From contig JADCHE010000015.1 in the NCBI GenBank assembly GCA_020248665.1, positions 28,505 through 92,504 of the forward strand: a DNA stretch of 64,000 nt. The letters are read 5' to 3'. The position numbers and the translations under genes are program-made. Origin of the DNA: Burkholderiales bacterium (lineage in GTDB: Bacteria; Pseudomonadota; Gammaproteobacteria; Burkholderiales; Burkholderiaceae_E). Positions 41,650 to 50,110 of this stretch are shown one piece after another. Under the pieces are notes generated by a model. It ran no database searches. It saw only the letters and a list, made by a program, of their open reading frames with translations, and was not told the DNA's origin. Every line of letters starts with the position of its first letter. Position 1 is the first letter of the stretch.

Positions 41650-43269
41650 ATGGACCGCACGCGTCACGCCCCCCCGCCGGACCGGCCCCACGGCCGGCGC
41701 GGCGCCCCCGCGCTCGCGGCCGCCGCGACCGTCGCGATCGCGCTCGCGGGGTGCGCGTCGGTCGCGCCGCGCGGCGGCGCCGACCCGCGCGGCGCGGGGC
41801 CCGACCGCTGCGACGCGCTCGTGCACGCCGTCGACCGCGCGGTCGACGCGGCCGGCGTGCGCGACGCGCAGCACGCGGCCCACCCGGCGTCGCGCTGGCT
41901 GCGGGTGGACCGCTTCGCCGCCTCGTTCGCTGCACCGTCGCTCGAAGGGGACGCGCTCCGCGCGTGGCTGGACCGGATGCGCGAGGCCGACGCGCGCTCG
42001 CGCGACATCGAGCTCGACAACCTGCCGGACGCGGTCCTCCCCGGGCTCGCCGGACTGGCGATCGCCGCGATGGCCGCACCGGCAGCCCCTCCCGCACCCG
42101 CCACGGGCGCGCCCCCCGTCGCGCCGCGCGACACGATCTCCGGCGCACTCGCCGCGTGCGGCGCGTCGGCGGTTGCGGCACTGCGCGCCGACCCGGACGC
42201 GATCGCCGGCGCGCGCGCCGGCGCCCGCGTCCCGGACGACTATTCCGACGTGCTGCGCGCGTTCGGCCTGTACCCGCTCGCCGCGCTGCCGTTCGCGGCC
42301 GGCGTCGAGCGCGAGGAGGCGGTGATGCGCGAGGCCTTCGCGCGGCACGCGGGGCGGCTCGCCGACGGCACGATGCAATACCTGCCGGCGAGGCGCGGGC
42401 AGGCCGCCCCGGCACTGCCGCTACCGCTGCCCGACGCACTCGGCGTACCGCGCCTCGACGCGTCGACGCGCGAAGCGCTGCTCGCCGCCCATGCGCCAGT
42501 CTGGGCGGTCGCCGGCGACGGACCCGACGACCGCATCGGCCGCGTCGTGCTCGCCGCCGACGACACCCCGCGGACCGAGCCCGCGTTGCCGACGGTCTAC
42601 GGGCGCGTCGCGTTCACGCGCTGGGAGGGCGGCGTGCGCGTGCAACTCGTCTACACGGCCTGGTTCCCGCGTCGCGCCCCCGCAAGCCCGCTCGACCCGC
42701 TCGCCGGTCACCTCGACGCGGTGGTGTTGCGCGCGACCCTCGACGGCGACGGACGCGTGGCGATGGTCGATTCGATCCACGCCTGCGGCTGCTGGCACCT
42801 GTTCGTGCCGGTGGGCCCGTGGCGCACCCGCCCGGCCCCGCGCGAGCGCGAGGAGTGGGCGTTCGTGCCGGCTCGGCTGGACGCCGTGCCCGAAGGCACG
42901 CGCCTTCGCGTGCGGCTCGCGGCGCGCACGCACGCGGTCGAGGGCATCGACGTGGTGCCCGACCCGGGCGACGACCACGGCGCGGTCCGCTACGCGCTCG
43001 TCGACGACGACACGCTGCGCCGGCTGCCCCGCGTGCACGGCGGCACCCGCAGCCTGTACGATGCGCGCGGCCGCGTTCCCGGCAGCGAGCGCGCCGAGCG
43101 CTGGCTGTTCTGGCCGATGGGCATCCCCGATGCCGGGACGATGCGGCAATGGGGCCGGCAGCCGACGGCTTTCGTGGGGCGCCGCCACTTCGACGACGCC
43201 GACCTGCTCGAGCGGCGCTTCGAGCGCGCGCCCGGGGAGCGCGTCGAGGCGTCCCCGGTGAGGCCCTGA
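41650..43269 (+). CDS. Large lipoprotein of unknown function
   Basis: A 539-residue protein with a lipobox LAGCAS (Cys about residue 36), so anchored in a membrane on the periplasmic side. It is rich in Ala, Arg and Pro. Two halves can be seen. The first is helical (about 40-260). The second is a beta-rich domain with VYGRVAFTRWEGGVRVQLVY (a threonine/tryptophan strand region), AWFPRR, and a striking motif around DSIHACGCWHLFVPV (about 377-391) with CxC and a His that could bind metal or form a disulfide. I recognise the motif as belonging to uncharacterised proteobacterial lipoproteins but no function. It is divergent from tupB. Confidence 0.7.
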   Translation: MDRTRHAPPPDRPHGRRGAPALAAAATVAIALAGCASVAPRGGADPRGAGPDRCDALVHAVDRAVDAAGVRDAQHAAHPASRWLRVDRFAASFAAPSLEGDALRAWLDRMREADARSRDIELDNLPDAVLPGLAGLAIAAMAAPAAPPAPATGAPPVAPRDTISGALAACGASAVAALRADPDAIAGARAGARVPDDYSDVLRAFGLYPLAALPFAAGVEREEAVMREAFARHAGRLADGTMQYLPARRGQAAPALPLPLPDALGVPRLDASTREALLAAHAPVWAVAGDGPDDRIGRVVLAADDTPRTEPALPTVYGRVAFTRWEGGVRVQLVYTAWFPRRAPASPLDPLAGHLDAVVLRATLDGDGRVAMVDSIHACGCWHLFVPVGPWRTRPAPREREEWAFVPARLDAVPEGTRLRVRLAARTHAVEGIDVVPDPGDDHGAVRYALVDDDTLRRLPRVHGGTRSLYDARGRVPGSERAERWLFWPMGIPDAGTMRQWGRQPTAFVGRRHFDDADLLERRFERAPGERVEASPVRP

Positions 43270-43279
43270 CCGCGCCGCG

Positions 43280-44200
43280 TCAGCCGATGCGGCCGTCGAG
43301 CAGGTCGAACAGCGCCTCGGGCCCGCCCGCCAGCGCGAGCGCGCCGAGCGCGGCGTTCCAGTCGTGCTCGTCGCCCCAGCGCTCGCGCCAGGTCCAGAGC
43401 AGCCGCGTCGTGCGGTGCAGCGCATGCTCGGCGGTGAAGCCGATCGCGCCGTGCACCTGGTGCACGACCGCGGCGACGCGGCCGGCCGCATCCGCGGCTC
43501 GGGCCTTCGCGACCGCCGCGGCAACCGCGCCGTCGCCGCGCTCCATCGCTGCGGCGGCCCAGTCGAGCGCCGCGCGCGAAGCCGCCACCTCCTCGGCCGC
43601 CACCGCGAGCGGGTGCTGGACCGCCTGGAACTGCCCGATCGGCCGACCGAACGCACGCCGCAGGCCCGCGTAGTCCACGCCCATCGCGATCGCGGTGCGC
43701 ATCGCGCCGACCAGCATCGCGGCCGAGGCGAGCGCGAGCCGTGCGCGCACCCGCGCCGCATCGTCGACGACGAAGCCGTGCGCGGCGCCGCCGACGGGCT
43801 GCCAGTCGCAGCGCGCCGCGTCGCCCCAGGGCGCGACGAGCAGTCGATGCACGTCGGCCGGCGGCGCGTCGCGCGCCGGGTCCGGCCGACCGTCCGGTCC
43901 CGCGACCTCGAGCCGCACCGGCCGCTCGTCGCAGTCGAGGCCGGCGCCTGCGAGCAGCGCGTGCGCGAGCAGCGTGTCGGCGAGCGGCACCGCCGCAGCG
44001 TGCGCGCCGGCGCACTGCAGCACCGCGGCCGCGTCGCGCCACGCGTCCCCGGCACCGCCCTCGGCCTCCGGCCGCAGCAGTCGCGGCACGCCGGCCGCCG
44101 CCAGCGCGCGCCACAGGCCCGCATCGAAGCCCGCGGTCGGCACCGCGTCGGAGAGCATCCGCTCGACCGTCTCGGCGATCATCGATTCGTGTCCGCTCAT
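43280..44200 (-). CDS. Acyl-CoA dehydrogenase family protein, short form
   Basis: A 306-residue flavoprotein-like sequence, about 75 residues shorter than typical. The C-terminal helical domain is good (RAFGRPIGQFQAVQHPLA, VHQVHGAIGFTAEHALHRTTRLLW), but the N-terminal and middle beta domain are compressed and the usual substrate/FAD loops are not clear. Such short partners often form heteromers with a full-length dehydrogenase in steroid or CoA-thioester oxidation. It overlaps the next gene's stop by ATGA, supporting that pairing. Confidence 0.78.
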   Translation of the reverse strand: MSGHESMIAETVERMLSDAVPTAGFDAGLWRALAAAGVPRLLRPEAEGGAGDAWRDAAAVLQCAGAHAAAVPLADTLLAHALLAGAGLDCDERPVRLEVAGPDGRPDPARDAPPADVHRLLVAPWGDAARCDWQPVGGAAHGFVVDDAARVRARLALASAAMLVGAMRTAIAMGVDYAGLRRAFGRPIGQFQAVQHPLAVAAEEVAASRAALDWAAAAMERGDGAVAAAVAKARAADAAGRVAAVVHQVHGAIGFTAEHALHRTTRLLWTWRERWGDEHDWNAALGALALAGGPEALFDLLDGRIG

Positions 44201-45345
44201 CGCAGCCCCAGCCCGCGGGCGATCATGCCGCGCAGCACCTCGGGGGTGCCGCCGCGAAGCGTGTAGGAGGTGGCGTCGGCGATGGTGTCGGCGAGCATCT
44301 CGCGGAACGCGTCGGCCGCGAGTGTCGCCGGGTCGGCGAGCCGAAGCGCACGCAGCCGCTCGGGGATCTCGCGCTCGAGCGCATTGCCGAGGTCCTTGAG
44401 CAGCGCGGCCTCGGTCGCCGGATCCTCGCCCGCGTCGAGCTTCGCGGCGACCGACAGCGCCATGCGCCGCAGCGCAGCGAGGTGCGCGACCGCGCGGCCG
44501 AGCTCGATGCGCGCGGCCGGCGTGTCGTCGCGAGGGCCGGCACGCAGGCACTCGACGAGCAGCGGAAACACGCTGAGGAAGCGCTCCGGACCGCTTCGCT
44601 CGAATGCGAGCTCGCCGGTGACCAGCCGCCAGCCGTCGCCCGGCCTGCCGATCACGTGCGCATCGGGCACGAACACGTCGTCGAAGGTGATCTCGGCGAA
44701 GTCGTCGCGACCGCACAGATTACGGATCGGGCGGCGCTCGATGCCCGGGCTCGACAGCCGGATCGCGAACTGCGTCATGCCCGCGTGGCGCCGCTGCGGG
44801 TCGGCAGGCTCGCTGCGGAACAGGCCGATCATCCAGTCGGCGACGTGCCCGCCGGTCGTCCAGATCTTGCGGCCCGACAGCTGCCAGCCGCCGTCGACGC
44901 GCCTCGCCTTCGAGCGGATGCTCGCGAGGTCCGAGCCCGAGTCGGGCTCGCTCATGCCGATCGCGAAGGTCGTCTCGCCGCGCACGATGCCGGGCAGCAC
45001 CTCGGCCTGCAATGCCTCGGTGCCGTGGCGCAGGATCTGCGGACCGCTCTGGCGGTCGGCGATCCAGTGCCCGCCGACCGGTGCGCCCGCCGCGAGCAGC
45101 TCCTCGACGACGACGTAGCGCTCCAGCGTCGAGCGCTCCTGCCCGCCCCAGCGCTTCGGCCATGTCAGGCCGATCAGCCCGGCCTGCCCGCAGGACCGCG
45201 TGAACGCGCGATCGGCGATCGTCCAGCCCGAGCAGCGCGGCACGTAGGCGCCGGCCTCGCGCCGCTCGCGCAGGAAGGCGCGCACGCGCTCGCGCAGCGC
45301 GTGCGCGGAGGCCGGCAGCTCGACCGATTCGAACGCGAGGCTCAT
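44197..45345 (-). CDS. Acyl-CoA dehydrogenase
   Basis: A 382-residue FAD enzyme oxidising an acyl-CoA. Motifs: GLTWPKRWGGQERS (about 58-71), FAIGMSEPDSGSDLASI, WTTGGHVADWMIGLFR, FDDVFVPDAHVIG, and the C-terminal YTLRGGTPEVLRGMIARGLGL. Full family length. It overlaps the OsmC stop by ATGA and the short dehydrogenase ATG at the other end, so osmC-like, this gene and the short dehydrogenase form one translationally coupled unit. Confidence 0.9.
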   Translation of the reverse strand: MSLAFESVELPASAHALRERVRAFLRERREAGAYVPRCSGWTIADRAFTRSCGQAGLIGLTWPKRWGGQERSTLERYVVVEELLAAGAPVGGHWIADRQSGPQILRHGTEALQAEVLPGIVRGETTFAIGMSEPDSGSDLASIRSKARRVDGGWQLSGRKIWTTGGHVADWMIGLFRSEPADPQRRHAGMTQFAIRLSSPGIERRPIRNLCGRDDFAEITFDDVFVPDAHVIGRPGDGWRLVTGELAFERSGPERFLSVFPLLVECLRAGPRDDTPAARIELGRAVAHLAALRRMALSVAAKLDAGEDPATEAALLKDLGNALEREIPERLRALRLADPATLAADAFREMLADTIADATSYTLRGGTPEVLRGMIARGLGLR

Positions 45346-45803
45346 GCGCCCTCCCCGTGCAGCACCGCGCCGTCCGGACCCCGCACCGTGACCCGCGTCG
45401 GGATGCCTTGAGCGACGCTCTGGCCCACGGTGCAGAACTGCTCGAACTGCCCGAGCACGCGGGCGAGCTTCGCCGCGTCGCCCGGCACCTTGCCGAGCGT
45501 CAGCACGACGTCGATCGAGAGGAAGCGCTGTCGACCCTGGGGATTGCGCCCGACGCTCGCGTCGACGCGCGTCGACAGCGGCTCGGCGTCGAGTCCGAAC
45601 TTGCGCATCGCGAACAGCAGCGAGTCGGTCATGCAGTTGCCGACCGCGCCGAGCAGCAGCTGCCCCGGCGACGGCCCCTCGGCCCGCCCCAGCGGCGGCG
45701 GCTCGTCGGCCACCAGCGGCGGGCGCCCCGGATCCCAGACGATCGCGACGCGATAGTCCTGCTGCTGCTCGATGCGCACGGAGCGCGTACCGTCGTCGGC
45801 CAT
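45342..45803 (-). CDS. OsmC/Ohr family protein
   Basis: A 153-residue OsmC-fold protein with two conserved cysteines, Cys57 (GAVGNCMTDSL) and Cys124 (FEQFCTVGQSV), that reduce organic hydroperoxides in the family. It resembles the OsmC-like group rather than Ohr (no VNPEQL-type motif at the start; instead GPSPGQLLLGAVGNC). A role in detoxifying peroxides made by flavin oxidation of acyl-CoAs is a guess from the operon. Confidence 0.88.
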   Translation of the reverse strand: MADDGTRSVRIEQQQDYRVAIVWDPGRPPLVADEPPPLGRAEGPSPGQLLLGAVGNCMTDSLLFAMRKFGLDAEPLSTRVDASVGRNPQGRQRFLSIDVVLTLGKVPGDAAKLARVLGQFEQFCTVGQSVAQGIPTRVTVRGPDGAVLHGEGA

Positions 45804-45833
45804 CGTGGTGGTCCTGGTGGTGCGGAGGATCGG

Positions 45834-46466
45834 TCAGGGGCGCCGTGCGACGAACTCGACGACATCGGACATCCCGACGTGGCCGGACCCCTCGCGCAGC
45901 TCGCGCTGCGCCCGCTCGAGCCGCTCGATGCGCCAGCCGGCGAAGGCCTCGCGCAGCATCGGCTCGTCGTACAGGTGCTCGAGGATACCCGGGCCGCCGG
46001 TGCCGTACTCCATCTGCCGCGGCCCGTAGCCGACCAGCAGCAGCACGCCGCCCGGGCGCAGCGTCCGCGCGAAGCCCTCGAACATCGCCGCGCGCTGCGC
46101 GGGCGTCGCGAACTGCACGAACACCGCGACGACCGCGCCGAACGCCGGCTCGCCGGGTCGGGGCGACCAGTCCCAGTCGTCGGTCGACGACCGGTGGAAC
46201 TCGACCTCGACCCCGCGCTCGGCCGCGAGCCCCGCGGCCTTGCGCAGCGCGACCTCGGACAGGTCGAACGCGACGACGCGGCAGCCGCGCGCGGCGAGCC
46301 ACGTCGAGTTGCGGCCCTCGCCGTCGGCCACGCACAGCACGCGGTCGCCGGGGGCGAACAGGTCTGCCCGCGCGGCGAGCGTGTCGTTCGGCTCGGTGCC
46401 GAAGAGCCAGCCCGGAGCCCCGTAGCGGCCGTTCCAGCGCGCGGCGGCGTCCTCGAACCCGGCCAT
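45834..46466 (-). CDS. SAM-dependent methyltransferase
   Basis: A 210-residue class I methyltransferase. It starts ARWNGRYGAPGWLFGTEPND (a pattern shared with the TehB/YjhP type), then the SAM loop RVLCVADGEGRNSTWLAARG (about 43-62), VVAFDLSEVAL, and LRPGGVLLLVGYGP. Substrate is unknown. Tellurite/thiol methylation is known for related TehB proteins. It lies 8 bases after the dienelactone-hydrolase-like gene. Confidence 0.85.
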   Translation of the reverse strand: MAGFEDAAARWNGRYGAPGWLFGTEPNDTLAARADLFAPGDRVLCVADGEGRNSTWLAARGCRVVAFDLSEVALRKAAGLAAERGVEVEFHRSSTDDWDWSPRPGEPAFGAVVAVFVQFATPAQRAAMFEGFARTLRPGGVLLLVGYGPRQMEYGTGGPGILEHLYDEPMLREAFAGWRIERLERAQRELREGSGHVGMSDVVEFVARRP

Positions 46467-46474
46467 GGCGGCGC

Positions 46475-47137
46475 TCAGAGCGTACGCTGCAGAAACGCGC
46501 CCATGCGGTCCCACGCGAGCTGCGCGCAGGCCGCGTCGTAGACGTCGCCGCGCCGCTCGTTGAAGAAGCCGTGCGCCGCATCGTAGCGATGCACCTCGGG
46601 TGCGCGCCCCGCGGCCTTCATGTCACGCTCGAGGGCGTCGGCCGCGGCCGGGGTGCACCAGTCGTCCCGGTTCGCGAAGTGCGCCTGGAACGGCACCGCG
46701 ATCTTCGCCGGGTCGGCGAACTCCTTCGGCGGGATGCCGTAGAAGCACACGCCCGCCGAGACCTCGGGCACGTGGACGCAGGCCGCGATCGTCAACGCGC
46801 CGCCCATGCAGAATCCCATCACCGCGACCTTCGAGCCCTGCGCGCCGAGGTGGCGCGCCGCGCCGCGGATGTCCTGGTGCGTCGCACCCGGGAAGTCGAG
46901 CCCAGTCATCAGGTGGTTCGCCTCGTCGGGCTTCTGCGTGACGCGCCCCTGGTACAGGTCGGGCGCGAGTGCGTTGTACCCGGCGCGCGCGAATCGGTCC
47001 GCGACGCCGCAGATCTGGTCGTTCAGGCCCCACCACTCCTGGATCACCACCACGGACGGCCGGCCTGCGCCCGCGCTCGCGAGGTAGCCGCGACAGCGGC
47101 CGCCATCCGGCCGCTCGAAGTCGATCATCTGTCCCAT
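46475..47137 (-). CDS. Dienelactone hydrolase family protein
   Basis: A 220-residue alpha/beta hydrolase with a cysteine nucleophile: Cys110 in MGFCMGG, glutamate in VIQEWWGLND (about 32-41), acid in ANRDDWCTP and His in YDAAHGFFNERR. This is the DLH triad. The canonical reaction opens dienelactone in the chlorocatechol pathway; many genomic members act on other esters. GGAGG lies 7 bases before ATG 47137. No chlorocatechol genes are nearby. Confidence 0.9.
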   Translation of the reverse strand: MGQMIDFERPDGGRCRGYLASAGAGRPSVVVIQEWWGLNDQICGVADRFARAGYNALAPDLYQGRVTQKPDEANHLMTGLDFPGATHQDIRGAARHLGAQGSKVAVMGFCMGGALTIAACVHVPEVSAGVCFYGIPPKEFADPAKIAVPFQAHFANRDDWCTPAAADALERDMKAAGRAPEVHRYDAAHGFFNERRGDVYDAACAQLAWDRMGAFLQRTL

Positions 47138-47253
47138 GCGTCGTCCTCCGTCGTTCGGCCGATCGGTCGGCCCCGACGCAAGACTAGCAAACCGACGTAC
47201 GCGGCCGCGAGCAGCGCGTGCCGCTTCCTCGGGTTCGGTTCGGCGCGACCGCG

Positions 47254-47451
47254 TCAGTCGAGGCCGAGCGGCGACGAAGGCAGTTCCGGCGGCGCTGCGT
47301 CGAGCGCAGGGCCGCCGACCGCGACCGCACCGGCCAGTGCGAGCGCCACGAACAGCACCCCCGGACCCAGCCACGCGAGCAGTGCCCACCAGGTCCCGAT
47401 GCCCGCCGCGAGCCCAGCGATCCACACCGTCAGCACGACAGCACGTTCCAT
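47254..47451 (-). CDS. Small two-helix membrane protein, hypothetical
   Basis: A 65-residue protein with two hydrophobic segments (about 5-24 and 27-46) and a short Pro/Ser-rich tail ending LGLD. The ATG is preceded by GAGGAGG at a 6-base distance, one of the best ribosome binding sites in the window, which supports translation. No family is recognised. It stands alone between the dienelactone hydrolase and the AraC regulator. Confidence 0.6.
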   Translation of the reverse strand: MERAVVLTVWIAGLAAGIGTWWALLAWLGPGVLFVALALAGAVAVGGPALDAAPPELPSSPLGLD

Positions 47452-47579
47452 GGCCGACCTCCTCGTCGATGTGCGCAGTCTCCCGCCCCGCGGCGCGCGG
47501 CGCCGGACGGGTGCCGCCACCGGCTTGACCCGCTGTGCCAGAATCGGCCTCCCGAATCCGGCCCGCTCGGAGCTACCGG

Positions 47580-48620
47580 TTGGAGACGACGCTCGCCACC
47601 AGCGTGCAGATCCTGGACAGGCTGATGCACCGGCTGGACATCGAGCCGGGCCCGGTGTTCGCGCGGCACGGCATCGAGCGCGCGACGCTCGCCGACCCGA
47701 GCGCCCGCCTGCCGGCCGACTCGACCGATGCGGTGATCCGCGAGATCGGCCTGCTCTGCGCCGATCCGGCCTTCGGCCTGCAGGCCGCGCGCTGCTGGCA
47801 CCCGACCCACCTCGGCGCGCTCGGCCACGCGTGGCTCGCCAGCTCCTCGCTGCGCCGGGGTCTCGAGCGGCTGCAGCGCTACTGGCAGCTGATCGGCCAG
47901 CGGACCGCGATCGCGCTGCGCGACGAGTCCGACGGGCTCGCGGTCGTGCTCGCGAACCCACGCAACGACCCGCTGATCGCGGCGGCGACCACCGACATCG
48001 AGTTCTCGGTGCTGGTCGACCTGTGCCGTACCAACGCCGGCGAGGACTTCGATCCGCTGCGCGTCAACCTGATCCGCCCGGAGCCCGCCGACGCGTCGCC
48101 GTGGCGGGCCTTCTACCGCTGCCCGGTGCACTTCCGTCAGGCCGAGCGCAGCGTGGTGCTGTCGCGCGCGGAAGTCGACGCCCCGCTGTCGACCTCGAAC
48201 CGGCACCTGGTCGGGATGCTCGACAAGATGCTCGCCGAGGAGCTCGCGCGGCTCGACCGCAGCGACGTGGTCGCGCGATGCAAGGCACTGCTGAACAAGC
48301 GGCTCGCCAGCGGCGAGGTCACGGCGACGCAAGTCGCGAGCGACCTCGCGATGAGCCGGCGCACGCTGCACCGCAAGCTCGCCGATGCCGGCACCACCTG
48401 GCAGCAGCTGGTCGACGATACCCGTCGCGATCTGGCACTGCGGCTGATCGAGGATCCGCGGCGGCCCATCGGCGAGATCACCTTCGAACTCGGATTCTCG
48501 CAGCAGAGCGCGTTCGCGCGGGCGTTCCGGCGCTGGGCCGGCGAATCCCCGACGCAGTACCGCGAGGGGCTGCAGGCCGGCCGCGCGGGCGCGGCCCGCC
48601 CGCAGCAGCCCGCACTCTGA
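47580..48620 (+). CDS. AraC-family transcriptional regulator
   Basis: A 346-residue regulator: N-terminal ligand-binding domain of the Arabinose_bd type (about 1-200: GPVFARHGIERATLADPSARL, FGLQAARCWHPTHLGALGHAW) and C-terminal AraC HTH (about 240-330: ATQVASDLAMSRRTLHRKLAD, GEITFELGFSQQSAFARAFRRWAGESPTQYR). I chose TTG 47580, which has GGAG 7 bases upstream; a longer frame from 47535 lacks support. It may control the nearby catabolic genes but no target is visible. It converges on the next gene with a 4-base gap. Confidence 0.88.
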   Translation: METTLATSVQILDRLMHRLDIEPGPVFARHGIERATLADPSARLPADSTDAVIREIGLLCADPAFGLQAARCWHPTHLGALGHAWLASSSLRRGLERLQRYWQLIGQRTAIALRDESDGLAVVLANPRNDPLIAAATTDIEFSVLVDLCRTNAGEDFDPLRVNLIRPEPADASPWRAFYRCPVHFRQAERSVVLSRAEVDAPLSTSNRHLVGMLDKMLAEELARLDRSDVVARCKALLNKRLASGEVTATQVASDLAMSRRTLHRKLADAGTTWQQLVDDTRRDLALRLIEDPRRPIGEITFELGFSQQSAFARAFRRWAGESPTQYREGLQAGRAGAARPQQPAL

Positions 48621-48624
48621 GCGA

Positions 48625-49248
48625 TCAGCCCCGCGCGCGGCGCAGCGCGGCGCGTAGCAACGGCAGTCGGTCGTTGCCGAAGTACATGTCGTCGCCGACG
48701 AAGAAGGTCGGCGAGCCGAAGCCGCCGCGCGCGATCAGCGCCTCGGTGTTCGCGCGCAGCGCGTCCTTGACCGGCGGCGTCGCGATGCCCGCGAGGAACT
48801 CCCCGGCGTCGACGCCGAGCGCCTCGACGAGCGGCACCAGCACCTCGTCGCGCGAGATGTCCTCGTCGCGGCTCCAGTAGGCCTCGAACACCGCGCGCGC
48901 GAACGGCAGCAGCAGCCCGCGCGGCTCGAGCCAGAGGCAGCCGCGCATCGCCTTCACGCTGTTGACCGGGAACACCGACGGCGGGAAGCGGATCTCCAGG
49001 CCCGCATGGCGCGCCCAGTCCTGCAGGTCCTTGCGCATGTACGCCTGCTTCGCGGGAACCGGGTTCTCGCGCGACGCGTAGACGCTCGGATTCACCGCGT
49101 TGAAGACGCCGCCGACCAGGATCGGCTTCCAGTGCACCGTCGCGCCCTCCTCCGCGGCGAGCGGCACGAGATGGTGCACGCCGAGCCAGGTCCACGGGCT
49201 GGAGCAATCGAAGTAGCACTCGACGACGGGGGCGGCGGTCGGGCTCAC
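48625..49248 (-). CDS. DsbA-family / 2-hydroxychromene-2-carboxylate isomerase-like protein
   Basis: A 207-residue thioredoxin-fold protein. It has VVECYFDCSSPWTWLGVHHL at the start: the CSSP at the active-site position is typical of kappa-class GST/HCCA isomerases, which use glutathione and a Ser. NPVPAKQAYMRKDLQDWAR and GFGSPTFFVGDDMYFGNDRL (cis-Pro) follow. GTG 49248 is preferred over ATG 49263 because AGGAG lies 7 bases before it. Known relatives work in naphthalene-type aromatic degradation; no such genes are here. Confidence 0.85.
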   Translation of the reverse strand: MSPTAAPVVECYFDCSSPWTWLGVHHLVPLAAEEGATVHWKPILVGGVFNAVNPSVYASRENPVPAKQAYMRKDLQDWARHAGLEIRFPPSVFPVNSVKAMRGCLWLEPRGLLLPFARAVFEAYWSRDEDISRDEVLVPLVEALGVDAGEFLAGIATPPVKDALRANTEALIARGGFGSPTFFVGDDMYFGNDRLPLLRAALRRARG

Positions 49249-49381
49249 GGGCGGTCTCCTCATCGCGGTTCGGGGGCGTCGGTCGTGGCGCGCGGGCGCC
49301 CGCCCCTCGTGGGTGCCTGCCGGACGATGGTACGCGAGCGGTACCGCGCACGCCGAGCGGACGCCCGACCGGGCCGCCTCG

Positions 49382-50032
49382 TCAGGCCGTGCCGTCCAGC
49401 CTCGCGCGCAGCGCGGCGACCTCGGCCTCGAGCCGCTCGACGCGCGCGAGGAGCGCCTCAGCGTCGAAGCTGCGCGGCGCCTCCCGAATCGTCGCGACGC
49501 CCTGCGGCGCCGCCTCCTCGGGCGGCTCGCCGCACAGCAGGTGCGCCCAGCGGTGCTCGCGCGAGCCGGGCTGGCGCGCGAGGCGCCGCACGAATGGCTG
49601 GGGCACGCGTGCGGCGAGTTCCTCGAGGTAGGCCTCGGTCGCCGAGACGTCCGAGAAGCGGTGGATCCGCTCGCAGTTCGCGCGCAGTTCGGCGGCGGTC
49701 TGCGGGCCGCGCAGCATCAGCGTCGCGAGCAGCGCCACCGACTCCGAGGGCACGCCGAGCACGCGCCGCGCGTTCTGCTCGTAGCGCATCACGCGCCCGC
49801 CGCTCGACTCGATCACCAGCGAGCGCGCGCGCAGCGCCTCGATCGCGTCGCGCGCGTGCGCCTCGGTGAGCTCCATCACCGGGTCGCGGCTGGTCTTCTG
49901 GTTGCAGCCCGAAACCAGGGCGTTCAGCGACAGCGGATAGGTGTCGGGGACGGTGTGCTGCTTCTCGACGAGCACCGCGAGCACGCGGGCCTCGGACGGG
50001 GACAGTGGCGCGAACGGCATCGGATCGGTCAT
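49382..50032 (-). CDS. YceH/DUF480 family protein
   Basis: A 216-residue protein with two winged-helix units: LSPSEARVLAVLVEKQHTVPDTYPLSLNAL, the signature of DUF480, and SVALLATLMLRGPQTAAELR. A coiled-coil tail (about 185-214: ALLARVERLEAEVAALRARL) follows. A DNA-binding role is suspected but not established in the family. ATG 50032 is the standard start. Confidence 0.92.
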   Translation of the reverse strand: MTDPMPFAPLSPSEARVLAVLVEKQHTVPDTYPLSLNALVSGCNQKTSRDPVMELTEAHARDAIEALRARSLVIESSGGRVMRYEQNARRVLGVPSESVALLATLMLRGPQTAAELRANCERIHRFSDVSATEAYLEELAARVPQPFVRRLARQPGSREHRWAHLLCGEPPEEAAPQGVATIREAPRSFDAEALLARVERLEAEVAALRARLDGTA

Positions 50033-50110
50033 CGGCGTGACGCTCGGTCGGCGGCGGGATCGCGATCGTAGGGGCCCCGGACGCCCCGCGCAAGCCGCGG
50101 CCGACCCGCG

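Noticed and set aside
40575..43673. 1032-codon plus-strand frame
   Set aside because: It runs opposite tupB and out of frame with the lipoprotein; no domain motifs and strongly biased Arg content.
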